A DNA stretch of 64,000 nt from Motiliproteus sp036964625 (lineage in GTDB: Bacteria > Pseudomonadota > Gammaproteobacteria > Pseudomonadales > Balneatricaceae): contig JBALTG010000005.1 in assembly GCA_036964625.1 (NCBI GenBank), forward strand, positions 7,998 through 71,997. The letters are read 5' to 3'. The translations under genes were made by a program, and so were the position numbers. Shown piece after piece: positions 16,879 through 25,819 of this stretch (its first letter is position 1; every line of letters begins with the position of its first letter). The notes beneath the pieces are model-generated. The model made no database searches. It saw only the letters and a list, made by a program, of their open reading frames with translations, and was not told the origin of the DNA.

Positions 16879-16894
16879 CCCAACTTTAGTTGGG
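16879..16894. repeat. Dispersed hairpin motif, copy 2
   Basis: CCCAACTTTAGTTGGG is a perfect 6-bp inverted repeat around TTTA. It matches the core of the hairpin at 5938-5961, and both copies continue with GTGGxTGGxTCGG. It lies in the 299-bp region between the divergent LuxR gene and the DUF1254 gene. Confidence 0.75.
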
Positions 16895-17016
16895 TGGATG
16901 GATCGGGCGAGTGAGTTATCGTAGCAAGATTGAATCCTGTGCGATTGTGATTTTCGAGGCTGATGCTGGAAAGTCATATTGCTGTTGCGAGTATGTCTCA
17001 GATTGTGGGAATAAAA

Positions 17017-18492
17017 ATGATAATAAATAGACCTTTCAAAGCGCTCTTGGCGAGTGTTTGTGTTGCCCTTTCCTTACTAGGGGGCGCGGCGCATGCGCAA
17101 CCCTCTCATTATCAGCAGTTGGCCGAACTTCCGTTCCCTGGCGCTTACCCCACCAAAGAATCGGCTAAAACACTGCAGCAGGAGTTGGCTTTTCAGCGTG
17201 CGGTACAGACCTACCTGTGGTCTCTGCCAGCGATGAACCTCTATTCGATGCGTGAAGGTCAGAAGAAGACCTTCGGAGCCGATTCCAATGTGCTGGCGAT
17301 CTGGAAAGACCGGATCGACTTTAATACGCGGGTCTCTACAGCCAATCCCGATGTGATCTATGCCTTTGCCTGGCTGGACCTAGATAAGCAGGGTCCGATG
17401 GTGCTGGATATGCCACCCCGGCTACAGGGGCTATTGGATGATATGTGGCACCGGCCGTTAACCGATATCGGTAATGCAGGGCCGGATAAGGGCCGGGGCG
17501 GCAAGTATCTGGTGTTGCCACCCGGTTATACCGGTGAGGTCCCGGCGGGTTATCACAGCGTCGAGTCACCGACCAACGGGGTGTTTGTGTTCCTGCGCGC
17601 GTTCCTGGTCGATGGCAAGACCGACCAGGGCGTGGCGTTGCTGAAAAAATCCAAGATCTATCCGTTATCCCAGGCGGATAACCCACCGGCGATGCAGTTT
17701 CCAAACGCCTCAGGGGTTGCGATGAATGGTGATTTTCCGCGTGGTTTGGAATATTTCGAGCGACTGGCAGCGTTGATTAATGACGAGACCGTCAGCCGTG
17801 AAGATTTTGCCATGCGCGGTATGTTAGCGGGGATCGGCATCGTTAAGGGGCAGCCTTTCAACCCGGATGCGTCGATGAAGGCACTGCTCGATAGCGCCGG
17901 ACAGGTTGGCTTTAAGATGGCGGCGGTGGTCGATTATGATTATTTTCCGCGTAATAAGGTCTATTCCGATCGGATGTGGGAGCAGGTGTTTATCGGCGGC
18001 AGTCCGGTGTTTGAGGCCGATACCTATCTCAATCTTGATGCCCTGATCGCGTTCTTTCATAAAGCCTACTCCACCAGTAACGCGATGGTGATCGCGATGC
18101 CGGGTAAGGGGGCGCAGTATCTGGTCGGCATGCGAGATGTGGACAGTAATTATCTGATGGGTGAAAACAGCTATCGGCTTCACGTTCCGGCGAACGTTCC
18201 GGCGGCTAACTACTGGTCGGCGGTGCTTTATGATGCCGATACCCGGGTGCTACTTGATAACGGTGAGCCTTTCCCGTCGATCGCCTCAAATACCAACCTG
18301 ACCCTCAATGACGACGGTTCGTCTGAGCTCTATTTTGGGCCAACGGCGCCTGCCGATAAACAGGCGAACTGGATCAAGACCGTTCCGGGGCGTGGTTATT
18401 TTCTGGGTGTGCGTTTCTACTCGCCGACCCAGGCTTTCTTCGATCAGAGCTGGCGTCCGGACGATATCGTTAAAATTTCTACCAGCCACTAA
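17017..18492 (+). CDS. DUF1254/DUF1214 domain-containing exported protein
   Basis: From ATG 17017 the protein has 491 residues and begins with a signal peptide (basic start, hydrophobic core, GGAAHAQ cleavage region). The N-terminal half matches the DUF1254 pattern (AVQTYLWSLPAMNLYSMRE, NPDVIYAFAWLDLDKQGPMVLDMP) and the C-terminal half DUF1214 (VLYDADTRVLLDNGEPFPS, GRGYFLGVRFYSPTQAFFDQSWRPDDI). The biochemical role of the family is unknown. It is the first of four same-strand genes for exported or membrane proteins. Starts at 16963 and 16993 are possible but place extra residues before the signal peptide. Confidence 0.88.
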   Translation: MIINRPFKALLASVCVALSLLGGAAHAQPSHYQQLAELPFPGAYPTKESAKTLQQELAFQRAVQTYLWSLPAMNLYSMREGQKKTFGADSNVLAIWKDRIDFNTRVSTANPDVIYAFAWLDLDKQGPMVLDMPPRLQGLLDDMWHRPLTDIGNAGPDKGRGGKYLVLPPGYTGEVPAGYHSVESPTNGVFVFLRAFLVDGKTDQGVALLKKSKIYPLSQADNPPAMQFPNASGVAMNGDFPRGLEYFERLAALINDETVSREDFAMRGMLAGIGIVKGQPFNPDASMKALLDSAGQVGFKMAAVVDYDYFPRNKVYSDRMWEQVFIGGSPVFEADTYLNLDALIAFFHKAYSTSNAMVIAMPGKGAQYLVGMRDVDSNYLMGENSYRLHVPANVPAANYWSAVLYDADTRVLLDNGEPFPSIASNTNLTLNDDGSSELYFGPTAPADKQANWIKTVPGRGYFLGVRFYSPTQAFFDQSWRPDDIVKISTSH

Positions 18493-18562
18493 ATTTAAGC
18501 GATAACTATAAAAACCATACTGCCAGCGGTTAAGACGGTGCAGTTGTTTTCAGGGGATGAGC

Positions 18563-20515
18563 ATGAATCGGGTCAATTCATCTATATCGAACGCTGCTGT
18601 TTGCGCGCTGACTCTGGTGGTCGCCGCTAACAGCGCCGTTGCAGAGATAGCCGCCACTGGTGTTGTACAAAACACCGCTCAAACGGTGCTTCAGCCCCAA
18701 AGTACCGATCCTCAGGTTAAAGCACCGGTTTATTCTCCCTATGCGGGGCGAAACTTTCCGACTCAGGTGCTGTGGGGGGATACCCATCTGCACACCAACC
18801 TGTCACTCGATGCACGCGCGGGTGGTGTCACGCTAGGCCCTGAAGCCGCCTACCGGTTTGCTCGGGGCGAAGAGGTTACCAGCTCGCACGGAGAACGGGT
18901 CAAGCTGCTGCGGCCGTTGGATTTCTTGGTGGTATCGGATCACTCCGATGCGATGGGGGGCATGGACCAGATCTTTAAGGGCAATCCCGTTCTACTCAAG
19001 GATCCGACGATCAACAGCTGGTACCAAAAATTGATGCAAGGCGGTGCCGTGGCTAAGGGCGCCGTGGTTGAGGTGGTGCAGGCCTTTACCACCGGTAAGG
19101 CGCCCAAAATCATGCTGGCACCGGATTTTGCACGGCCCGTTTGGGAGCAGTACTTAGATACGGCGGAGCAGTTTAATGATCCGGGCCGCTTTACTGCACT
19201 GATCGGCTATGAATGGACCTCGACCACCGGCGGTAATAACCTGCACCGTAATGTGCTGTATCGCGATGGCGCCGATAAGGCTCGCCAGGCGCTGCCGTTC
19301 ACCGTGGCCGATAGTGATAATCCCGAAGATCTGTGGAACTGGATGGCGGGCTATGAGGATCAGACTCAGGGGCAGGTGATCGCGCTGGCTCATAACGGCA
19401 ATCTCAGTAATGGCTTGATGTTTCCGGAGGTTAACCCGGCTACCGGTAAACCGTTGACCCGCGATTACGCCATAAACCGGATCCGTTGGGAACCGCTTTA
19501 TGAAGTGACTCAGATTAAGGGCGATGGCGAGGCCCACTCGATGTTGTCGCCCGATGATGAGTTTGCCGATTATGGCACCTGGGATTGGAGTAATCTCGGT
19601 CCGGTTAAAAAACAGCCGCAGATGCTGCAGTATGAATACGGTCGGCAAGCGCTCAAACTCGGCCTCAAGCTCGAACAGACGCTGGGTATCAATCCCTATA
19701 AATTTGGCATGATCGGATCGACCGATGCCCATACCGGCTTGGCGACGGCGGAGGAGGGGAGCTTCTTTGGTAAGATCTCCTACACTGAGCCGAACGCCAA
19801 CCGGGCAAATTCTGCCCTGGCTGTGTTTGGTGATGTGACCTGGATGAATTGGAGCCAAGTTGCCTCGGGGTACGCGGCGGTGTGGGCTAAAGAGAACACC
19901 CGTGAGGCGATCTTCGATGCGATGAAACGCAAAGAGGTCTATGCCACTACCGGCCCCCGCATGACGGTGTGGTTTTTTGGCGGCTGGGACTTCCAGGCCA
20001 ACGATGCACTGCAGCGAACCCCGGGGGCCATCGGTTACAGCAAAGGGGTGTCGATGGGTGGCGATCTGAGTCAGGCGCCTGCAGGCAAGTCGCCGAGCTT
20101 TTTGGTGACCGCACTTAAGGATCCTTACGGTGGTAACCTGGATCGGGTTCAGATTGTTAAAGGCTGGCTCGATGCTCAAGGCGAGATGCGAGAGCAGGTC
20201 TACGACGTCGTCTGGTCGGATCAGCGTAAGCCCGGTGCTGACGGCAAGTTACCCGCCGTGGGCAATACGGTGGATCAAGCCAATGCCACCTGGACCAACG
20301 ACATCGGTGCCTCGGAGTTGATGACCACCTGGCAAGACCCGGATTTTAATGCTGACCAATCGGCGTTCTACTATGCCCGAGTGCTGGAGATTCCGACCCC
20401 GCACTGGACCGCATACGATGCCAAGCGGTTTGGTCTGGTGTTGAAAGAGGGGGCACCCAAGAGCAACCAGGAGCGCGCCTATACGTCGCCGATCTGGTAC
20501 ACCCCTGAAAAATAA
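18563..20515 (+). CDS. DUF3604 family exported protein (PHP-like metal site)
   Basis: A 650-residue secreted protein with a signal peptide ending near NSAVAE. DUF3604 proteins are related to PHP-type phosphoesterases, and the metal-binding pieces are visible: GDTHLHTNLSLDA, VVSDHSDAMGG, YEWTSTTGGNNLHRN, ALAHNGNLSNG and STDAHTGLA. This suggests a periplasmic hydrolase with a multi-metal centre, with the substrate unknown. AGGGG lies 6 bases before ATG 18563; ATG 18557 two codons earlier is the alternative. It lies 70 bp after the DUF1254 gene and is followed 30 bp later by a PPIase gene, consistent with an operon. Confidence 0.88.
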   Translation: MNRVNSSISNAAVCALTLVVAANSAVAEIAATGVVQNTAQTVLQPQSTDPQVKAPVYSPYAGRNFPTQVLWGDTHLHTNLSLDARAGGVTLGPEAAYRFARGEEVTSSHGERVKLLRPLDFLVVSDHSDAMGGMDQIFKGNPVLLKDPTINSWYQKLMQGGAVAKGAVVEVVQAFTTGKAPKIMLAPDFARPVWEQYLDTAEQFNDPGRFTALIGYEWTSTTGGNNLHRNVLYRDGADKARQALPFTVADSDNPEDLWNWMAGYEDQTQGQVIALAHNGNLSNGLMFPEVNPATGKPLTRDYAINRIRWEPLYEVTQIKGDGEAHSMLSPDDEFADYGTWDWSNLGPVKKQPQMLQYEYGRQALKLGLKLEQTLGINPYKFGMIGSTDAHTGLATAEEGSFFGKISYTEPNANRANSALAVFGDVTWMNWSQVASGYAAVWAKENTREAIFDAMKRKEVYATTGPRMTVWFFGGWDFQANDALQRTPGAIGYSKGVSMGGDLSQAPAGKSPSFLVTALKDPYGGNLDRVQIVKGWLDAQGEMREQVYDVVWSDQRKPGADGKLPAVGNTVDQANATWTNDIGASELMTTWQDPDFNADQSAFYYARVLEIPTPHWTAYDAKRFGLVLKEGAPKSNQERAYTSPIWYTPEK

Positions 20516-20545
20516 CGGCTGTTGTATTTACTCATGAATGTTGTA

Positions 20546-21439
20546 ATGAAATTTCTACGCGAGCCGCTGTTGCACTTTTTGGTTCTAGGGGGCGCGCTCT
20601 TTGCCGTCAATGCATGGCGGGCCAGCCCTGACCCGCAGCAGGCCCCGAAGGCGAGCGCTGTGAGCCATCGGCTTGAACTGTCGGCGGCCACGGTCAATGG
20701 CTTGATTGAAAACTGGCAGAAGACCCGTTTTCGATCACCGACCGATGCTGAGTTGAACGGTTTGATCGACAGCCGGGTGCAGCAGGAGATCCTCTACCGC
20801 GAGGCGCTCAGCTTTGGCTTGGATAAAGACGATACCATCATCCGTCGACGGCTGGCGCAGAAGATGGAGTTTTTGGCCGAGGGACTGATCGACCAGGGCG
20901 AACCCAGTCAGGCGCAGTTGCAGGCCTATCTGGACTCGCACCCGGTATCCTTTCAAGTGCCGCCTTCGATCCGTTTTCAGCAGATCTATTTCAGCCCTGC
21001 GCAGCATCAACAAAGCCTAGCCGTCGATATGCGTTCGGCTATGACCGCGCTGGATAACAACCCTGGCATCGATCCGGCGACCCTCGGAGATCGCTTATTA
21101 ACCGAACTGCCGCGCGAATCGATGACCGAGCAGCAGCTAGCCAGCCGCTTCGGGCCTCAATTCGCAGCCGAGTTCTTTTCTACCGAGCAGGGGCGATGGC
21201 AGGGGCCGCTACGCTCCGCGTTGGGGATGCATCTGGTCAAGATCGAGCAGCGCGATCTGGCCCGCGTGCCCGCGCTCACTGAGGTAGCAGACCGGGTGCG
21301 CGAGGCGTTACTCAGAGAGCGTCGGCTCGGTGCGGCCAAGACCTACTATCAGGCGGTACGCGACAAGTATCAGGTGGTTGTCGAACCCCCAGCCGCACCG
21401 CTTGCGGTAATCCAGTCCGTCACGGTAGAGGATCAATGA
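20546..21439 (+). CDS. PpiC/parvulin-like peptidyl-prolyl isomerase, membrane-anchored
   Basis: About 297 residues from ATG 20546. A single N-terminal membrane segment (LLHFLVLGGALFAVNAW) anchors it, and the rest resembles SurA/PpiD-type foldases: a helical N-terminal region rich in EEIL and DDTIIRRRLAQKM patterns, then a parvulin-like stretch (IRFQQIYFSPAQHQ through the FGPQFAAEFFSTEQGRWQGPL region). It would help fold exported proteins such as those encoded just upstream. The stop overlaps the next start (ATGA). Starts at 20534 (ATG) and 20522 (TTG) are alternatives; none has a clear ribosome site, so coupling to the DUF3604 gene is possible. Confidence 0.85.
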   Translation: MKFLREPLLHFLVLGGALFAVNAWRASPDPQQAPKASAVSHRLELSAATVNGLIENWQKTRFRSPTDAELNGLIDSRVQQEILYREALSFGLDKDDTIIRRRLAQKMEFLAEGLIDQGEPSQAQLQAYLDSHPVSFQVPPSIRFQQIYFSPAQHQQSLAVDMRSAMTALDNNPGIDPATLGDRLLTELPRESMTEQQLASRFGPQFAAEFFSTEQGRWQGPLRSALGMHLVKIEQRDLARVPALTEVADRVREALLRERRLGAAKTYYQAVRDKYQVVVEPPAAPLAVIQSVTVEDQ

Positions 21440-22557
21440 GGCGGGGGGCGCTGCGGCGAGCTGCTCGGCTGCTGGTATTTGGGTTAATGCTGGCCTGCAG
21501 CAGCGCTGGGGCGCATGAACTTCGCCCTGGTTTTCTGTCATTAACCGAGATAAAGGCGCCGCTTGAGGTGGTGGTCGAGGAGAAGGCGGTACCGGATCAA
21601 ACGACCGCCGTCTGGTTTAGCGTGCTGATGAAGATCCCCATGCGTGGAGATCTGAGGATGCCGTTGCAACCGATCTTTGCCAGCGATTGCCAGTCCCTGT
21701 TGGCCAAATTCCCGCTTGAGGACGGTGTCGCTTCGACCCGTCGCTGGACCCTGCGCTGTGACCACGCCCTGGCCGGGCGGGTGATCGCGGTTGAGGGGCT
21801 AGCGACGGCGCAAACGGATCTGCTGGTGAGTATCGAATACCTCAATGGTGATTCTGAAACTGCCCGCCTGAGTGCCTCGCAACCCCAGTTCCAGGTGGCG
21901 GGAACGCAAGATCGACTCTCTGTCGCTGCAAGTTATGGCAGGTTGGGGATCGAACATATTCTGCTGGGGATCGACCACCTGCTGTTTGTATTGCTGTTAT
22001 TGATGTTGTCGCGTGGCACCGGGGCCTTGGTTAAAACCATTAGCGCGTTTACCCTGGCGCACAGCATTACCCTGGCCGCCGCAGCGTTGGGGGTGCTGCA
22101 CGTGCCTGCCGCACCAGTCGAGGCGGTCATCGCCCTGAGTATCGTTTTCTTAGCAACCGAGTTGGCGCGCAAGCAGCGCGGTCAGGGGGGGAGTGCTGGT
22201 ATCCACTCCAGTTTTACACCAAACCTAACCGATCGGTTTCCGTGGTTGATCGCTTTTATTTTTGGCTTGCTGCATGGCTTGGGATTTGCCGGTGCGTTAT
22301 CGGAGATCGGCTTGCCTGACTACAGCATCGCCTTAGCATTGCTCAGTTTCAATCTGGGGGTGGAGCTGGGACAGTTGCTGTTTATCGTAGCGCTGTTTGG
22401 GCTTTACCAACTCGTGAGAAAGCCTCAGGGGAGGCTGGCTGGGGTGCCGGTCAAACTCGGTATCAGTTACGCGGTAGGAGGGGTCGCAATGTTTTGGCTG
22501 TTAGACCGTCTAACTGCCCTTGTTTCATTGAAAGCATTTCAACTGGTTGCGATCTAG
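21436..22557 (+). CDS. HupE/UreJ family membrane protein
   Basis: A 373-residue protein with a signal peptide (ending SSAGAHELRPG), a roughly 150-residue periplasmic beta-rich domain, and a C-terminal membrane domain of about six helices. The HupE/UreJ signature IEHILLGIDHLLFVLLLL is at the start of the membrane part, and HGLGFAGAL follows in a later helix; the histidines are candidate metal ligands. Some members transport nickel or cobalt; this larger two-domain type is uncharacterised. It overlaps the PPIase gene by 4 bp, so the two are translationally coupled. A metal-supply role for the DUF3604 enzyme is a guess. Confidence 0.88.
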   Translation: MRRGALRRAARLLVFGLMLACSSAGAHELRPGFLSLTEIKAPLEVVVEEKAVPDQTTAVWFSVLMKIPMRGDLRMPLQPIFASDCQSLLAKFPLEDGVASTRRWTLRCDHALAGRVIAVEGLATAQTDLLVSIEYLNGDSETARLSASQPQFQVAGTQDRLSVAASYGRLGIEHILLGIDHLLFVLLLLMLSRGTGALVKTISAFTLAHSITLAAAALGVLHVPAAPVEAVIALSIVFLATELARKQRGQGGSAGIHSSFTPNLTDRFPWLIAFIFGLLHGLGFAGALSEIGLPDYSIALALLSFNLGVELGQLLFIVALFGLYQLVRKPQGRLAGVPVKLGISYAVGGVAMFWLLDRLTALVSLKAFQLVAI

Positions 22558-22601
22558 ATTATCGGCACCGACGGTTATCGCCGCAGTGGCTGGCGGACCG
22601 C

Positions 22602-22680
22602 TTAGTCGCTTTCTGCCAGACTGTGATACGTGTCTGGCGTGACTCCGGTCCAGCCTTTAAAGGCTCGGATAAACCCAGGG
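22602..22680 (-). pseudogene. AraC-family regulator C-terminal relic
   Basis: On the minus strand the last about 25 codons of an AraC regulator remain: PGFIRAFKGWTGVTPDTY, then a stop. The segment matches the C-termini of the two intact AraC genes at 25820 and 29117, which read FIRAFKGWTGVTPGAYRN. Everything upstream is lost. Confidence 0.85.
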
Positions 22681-22728
22681 TCGGGGGCCAGCGTTGGTGC
22701 ATACCTGATGGTGCATACTCTGATGGTG

Positions 22729-22887
22729 TGTGCAACCTGTGAGCAATGCGGTGGCGCGGTCAAGGTCATCGATAAGATACTCGCGCACCTCAGGCAGCAA
22801 ACTGAAAAAGCACGTCACTCGCACCCTGTGCCATTGGGGCTTTTACCGCAAGAGCGTGCGCCGCTGCAATCGAGCCTAGTCGGCTGA
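22729..22887 (+). pseudogene. IS91-family transposase C-terminal relic
   Basis: The frame ending at TGA 22885-22887 reads CATCEQCGGAVKV, then IDKILAHLRQQTEKA and a proline-rich end with PQERAPLQSSL. This is the zinc-ribbon-like CxxCGG and KILAHL tail of IS91/IS801-type transposases, with an internal deletion. No intact transposase or terminal sequence is recognised. Confidence 0.65.
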
Positions 22888-23019
22888 TGTGACAAACTGA
22901 TTGAAACCAAATGCGGCAGGGGCGTAGCGGGTGCCGCTTTGTCTAGGAGACGGTGGGCTTGGCCGATCGTAGCGAGGGAAATACGATTTGAGGCAGGTTT
23001 TTTGATCATCCGAGGCGAT

Positions 23020-23087
23020 AAATCGGCAGGACAGCCGATTTACACAGCAATAGCTGCCCGTAGGGCAAGCTGCAGGGACGCAGCTTG
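23020..23087. other. Two neighbouring stem-loops with GGA-containing loops
   Basis: AAATCGGC-AGGACA-GCCGATTT (23020-23041) and CAAGCTGC-AGGGAC-GCAGCTTG (23066-23087) are perfect 8-bp stems with 6-base loops, 24 bp apart. Both loops present AGGA/AGGGA, the type of site bound by CsrA/RsmA in RNA. They may also be intergenic repeat units. Apart from these and the two relics, the 862 bp between 22558 and 23419 hold nothing I recognise. Confidence 0.6.
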
Positions 23088-23419
23088 TGAATAGCAAGCT
23101 AATTAACGAGGGCGATCGTGAAAACATGACCAAATTCGGGTTTTCCGCAGTAGACCAGTGTTAAGGCTGACAGCCTCCTAGAGTCAGGTGTTGATCCTAA
23201 TTCAAGGGTTCAGTGACAACCATTGCATGGCAGCGAGGGATTTTGGACATTGAAAGTTGCCGAGACAGGACCTGAGAGGGGGCTCTCAGAGCAGCGTGAT
23301 AGGTGTGTATTTTCGGTTAAAGGGCTTTTATTCCTACAGTGCCCCTGATAAATTTTTCCACATGAGGGTCGCCGATCAGCTAAATTATCAAGGCAGCTTT
23401 TAAAGGAGTCTAGCGGTTA

Positions 23420-24267
23420 ATGAAAGCTCTGGTGCCCTCCTGGTTAGCCGTTTTTTTCTACATACCGGCCCTCGCCTGGTCTTTGCCGCCCCCTGCCACT
23501 ATTACCATTGCAGGATGGGAATACCCTCCCTTGATAAACCAAGCCGGTGAGGGAATTATTGGCGATATTTATCGCGCCGCTTTTCAGGCGGTGGAGCTAG
23601 ATGCTGAGATGCGGGTACTGCCGGTGCGGCGTGTGCCGGTGCTGTTCGCAGACAATAAAGTCGACGCCATGGCAAGCCTGCACCGATCCGACAAGCTCGA
23701 TTCGCTACGTCCGCCTCGCTTTTCGCCGGTGTTAAACCTGATCCCCTGCTGGTTTTTCCTGACCAAGGCGATCGATGACCCCCGCAAATCAACGGTCTTG
23801 AAGACCTCAAAGGCTATCGCATAGGCGTTATTGTCGACTCTCCCTATCTGGATATATATCAACGCCACAACCTCGATACCGTCCAGATCGACACCCCCGA
23901 GCAACTGGTCGGCATGTTGCACCGACAACGCATCGATTTTATGGAGGCAACTCTCCTGTCGGGGCTGTATCTGGTACAGAAAGAGCTCCCCGACGACAAG
24001 GAAGCGTTCGAGTATTTGGAATGGATCACCTCAGAGGTCGGCCTTGAGTTTCACAGCCAGGCGTTGCAGCAGCGCTTTGACGAAGGCCTGGCGCTATTGA
24101 AAAAACGGGGAACGTACCGAAAAATACTGGAAAACTACTGGGGAAAGGGCAATGTTCCCCAGGCCAGTTTTTTGGACATGTACCCGGTCCAGGGGGTCTA
24201 TTTTCCTGATCTGGACCAGTTCTGGCGCGCGCCGCGGGATCCGGTGGGACGAATTCTAGCGCCCTGA
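23420..24267 (+). pseudogene. Solute-binding protein (family 3-like), frameshifted
   Basis: An exported solute-binding protein in two frames. The first part has a signal peptide and ITIAGWEYPPLINQAGEGI, DIYRAAFQAVELDAEMRVLP and VDAMASLHRSD, as in family-3 amino-acid-type binding proteins. The frame is lost near a C5 run at 23779-23783, and the second frame continues with NGLEDLKGYRIGVIVDSPYL through to KILENYWGKG. A single base change would restore about 280 residues. Either it is a recent pseudogene or the run was miscalled. No transporter permease genes lie nearby, so a sensory or orphan role is also possible. Confidence 0.8.
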
Positions 24268-24334
24268 GTAATCTTGAAGCAGGCCCAGCTAACGGCCGTT
24301 GTCATAACGGGCCGGTCAATCGAGACGTCTCAAC

Positions 24335-25700
24335 ATGAATAGATCGGTAATCGTTATCGCCCTCTCCTCCCTGCTGCTATGCGTCGCTGGCGCGCGAGCC
24401 GGGGTGTCCGATCGAGAAGCCGTGCGGTTGGGTAAAGATCTGACCCCGGTGGGCGCCGAGCGTGCTGGCAACAGCGAAGGCACCATTCCCGAATGGACCG
24501 GCGGCATGACCTCCCCACCGGCAGGCTATCAACCTGGTGGTACCCGTATCGACCCCTTCGCCGACGAAAAGCCGCGATTTATCATCGACGCCAACAATTA
24601 CGCGCAGTACGCCGATAAGCTATCGACGGGCCAGAAAGCGCTGTTCGCGAACTACCCCGACACCTTCAGGATGCTGGTCTATCAGACCCATCGCACCGCA
24701 GCAGCTCCCTCATGGGTTTACGCCAGAACCCGGGAGAACGCTACGCGTGCCGAGCTGGTAGCTGGCGGCAACGGGGTGGTCAACGCATACGGCGGCTATC
24801 CCTTCCCGCTACCGAAAAACGGCCATCAAGTGATCTGGAACCATACCCTGCGCTGGCTAGGGGAAGGGGCTACCAAGCATTTCAGAACGCTGACAGTCTT
24901 CAACGACGGCACCAAAAACCTGGGAGAAACCACGCTGTTGGAAACCTACCCCTACTACGATGCCGAGGGCAGCCTGGGCACGTTTAAAGGCGATATCCTC
25001 CACTTGATGGGCGTCTATTCTGAACCGGTTCGGCGCAAGGGCGAGGTCATTCTGGTGCGCGAGCCGGTCAACGCGACGGCGTCACCGCGCCAGACTTGGC
25101 AGTATCTGCCGGGACAACGCCGGGTTCGCCGCGCGCCCACCATCGCCTACGACTTCCCATCCCTGGCGTTCTCCGGCCAGATCACCTTTGATGATACCTT
25201 TATGTACAACGGCGCCCCCGATCGTTACGACTGGCAACTGGTGGAAGAAAAAAGAGCTGTATATCCCATACAACAGTAATGGGCTGCTGGGCGCGAGCGA
25301 AAAAGGCCAAGACGAGATCCACAAGATGTCTCCCCCTCATCACCTCAACCCCAGTTACCTGCGGTGGGAGTTGCACCGGGTCTGGGTCGTTGTTGCTACC
25401 CGCAAAGCGGGCAAAAGCCATATCTATGGCAAGCGGGTTTTCTACCTCGACGAGGACAGCTGGGCGGTCGTCGCCACCGATATCTACGACAACGCAGGCC
25501 AGCTCTGGCGGATCGGGTTTGCCAACCTGTTAAATGCGTACGACGTGCCCGTTACGGTAATTCGCGCCACCTGGCATCTGGATCTGCAAGAAGGCTCCTA
25601 TGCGGTGCATGAACTGGATATAGAACCGATCCGCTTCAATCAGGGCAAGGCAGAGGGTTTTTATACCCCGGCGCAAGTACGCAAACTAAGCCGACGCTAA
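24335..25700 (+). pseudogene. DUF1329 family outer-membrane-associated protein, frameshifted
   Basis: A DUF1329 protein in two frames, about 454 codons in all. The first part has a signal peptide and the family motifs LGKDLTPVGAERAGN, GTIPEWTGG and AYDFPSLAFSGQITFDD. At an A6 run (25248-25253) the frame shifts and continues as KKELYIPYNSN, RVWVVVATRKAG, RVFYLDEDSW and the typical C-terminus. One base restores the gene. DUF1329 proteins are related to LolB-like lipoprotein-sorting folds and are frequent in hydrocarbon and steroid degraders; the role is unknown. The break is of the same type as in the neighbouring solute-binding gene. Confidence 0.85.
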
Positions 25701-25819
25701 GGACGACACTGCGCGCTCCGCGCCGGCCACCAGACATCTTCGCCTCACGGATCAATTTAAGTTCACCGAGGAGTAAACCATGGCACGAGGGGAGGGCGAC
25801 AAACGGATTAACCGATTAC

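Noticed and set aside
19154..20179. Long minus-strand open frame of 341 codons within the DUF3604 gene
   Set aside because: It is antisense to a gene with clear family motifs and signal peptide; its own translation shows no recognisable domain and reflects codon bias of the sense strand.
23420..24267. Programmed ribosomal frameshift as an explanation for the two-frame solute-binding gene
   Set aside because: No slippery heptamer with downstream structure was seen, and several neighbouring genes are broken too, so decay or base-calling error is simpler.
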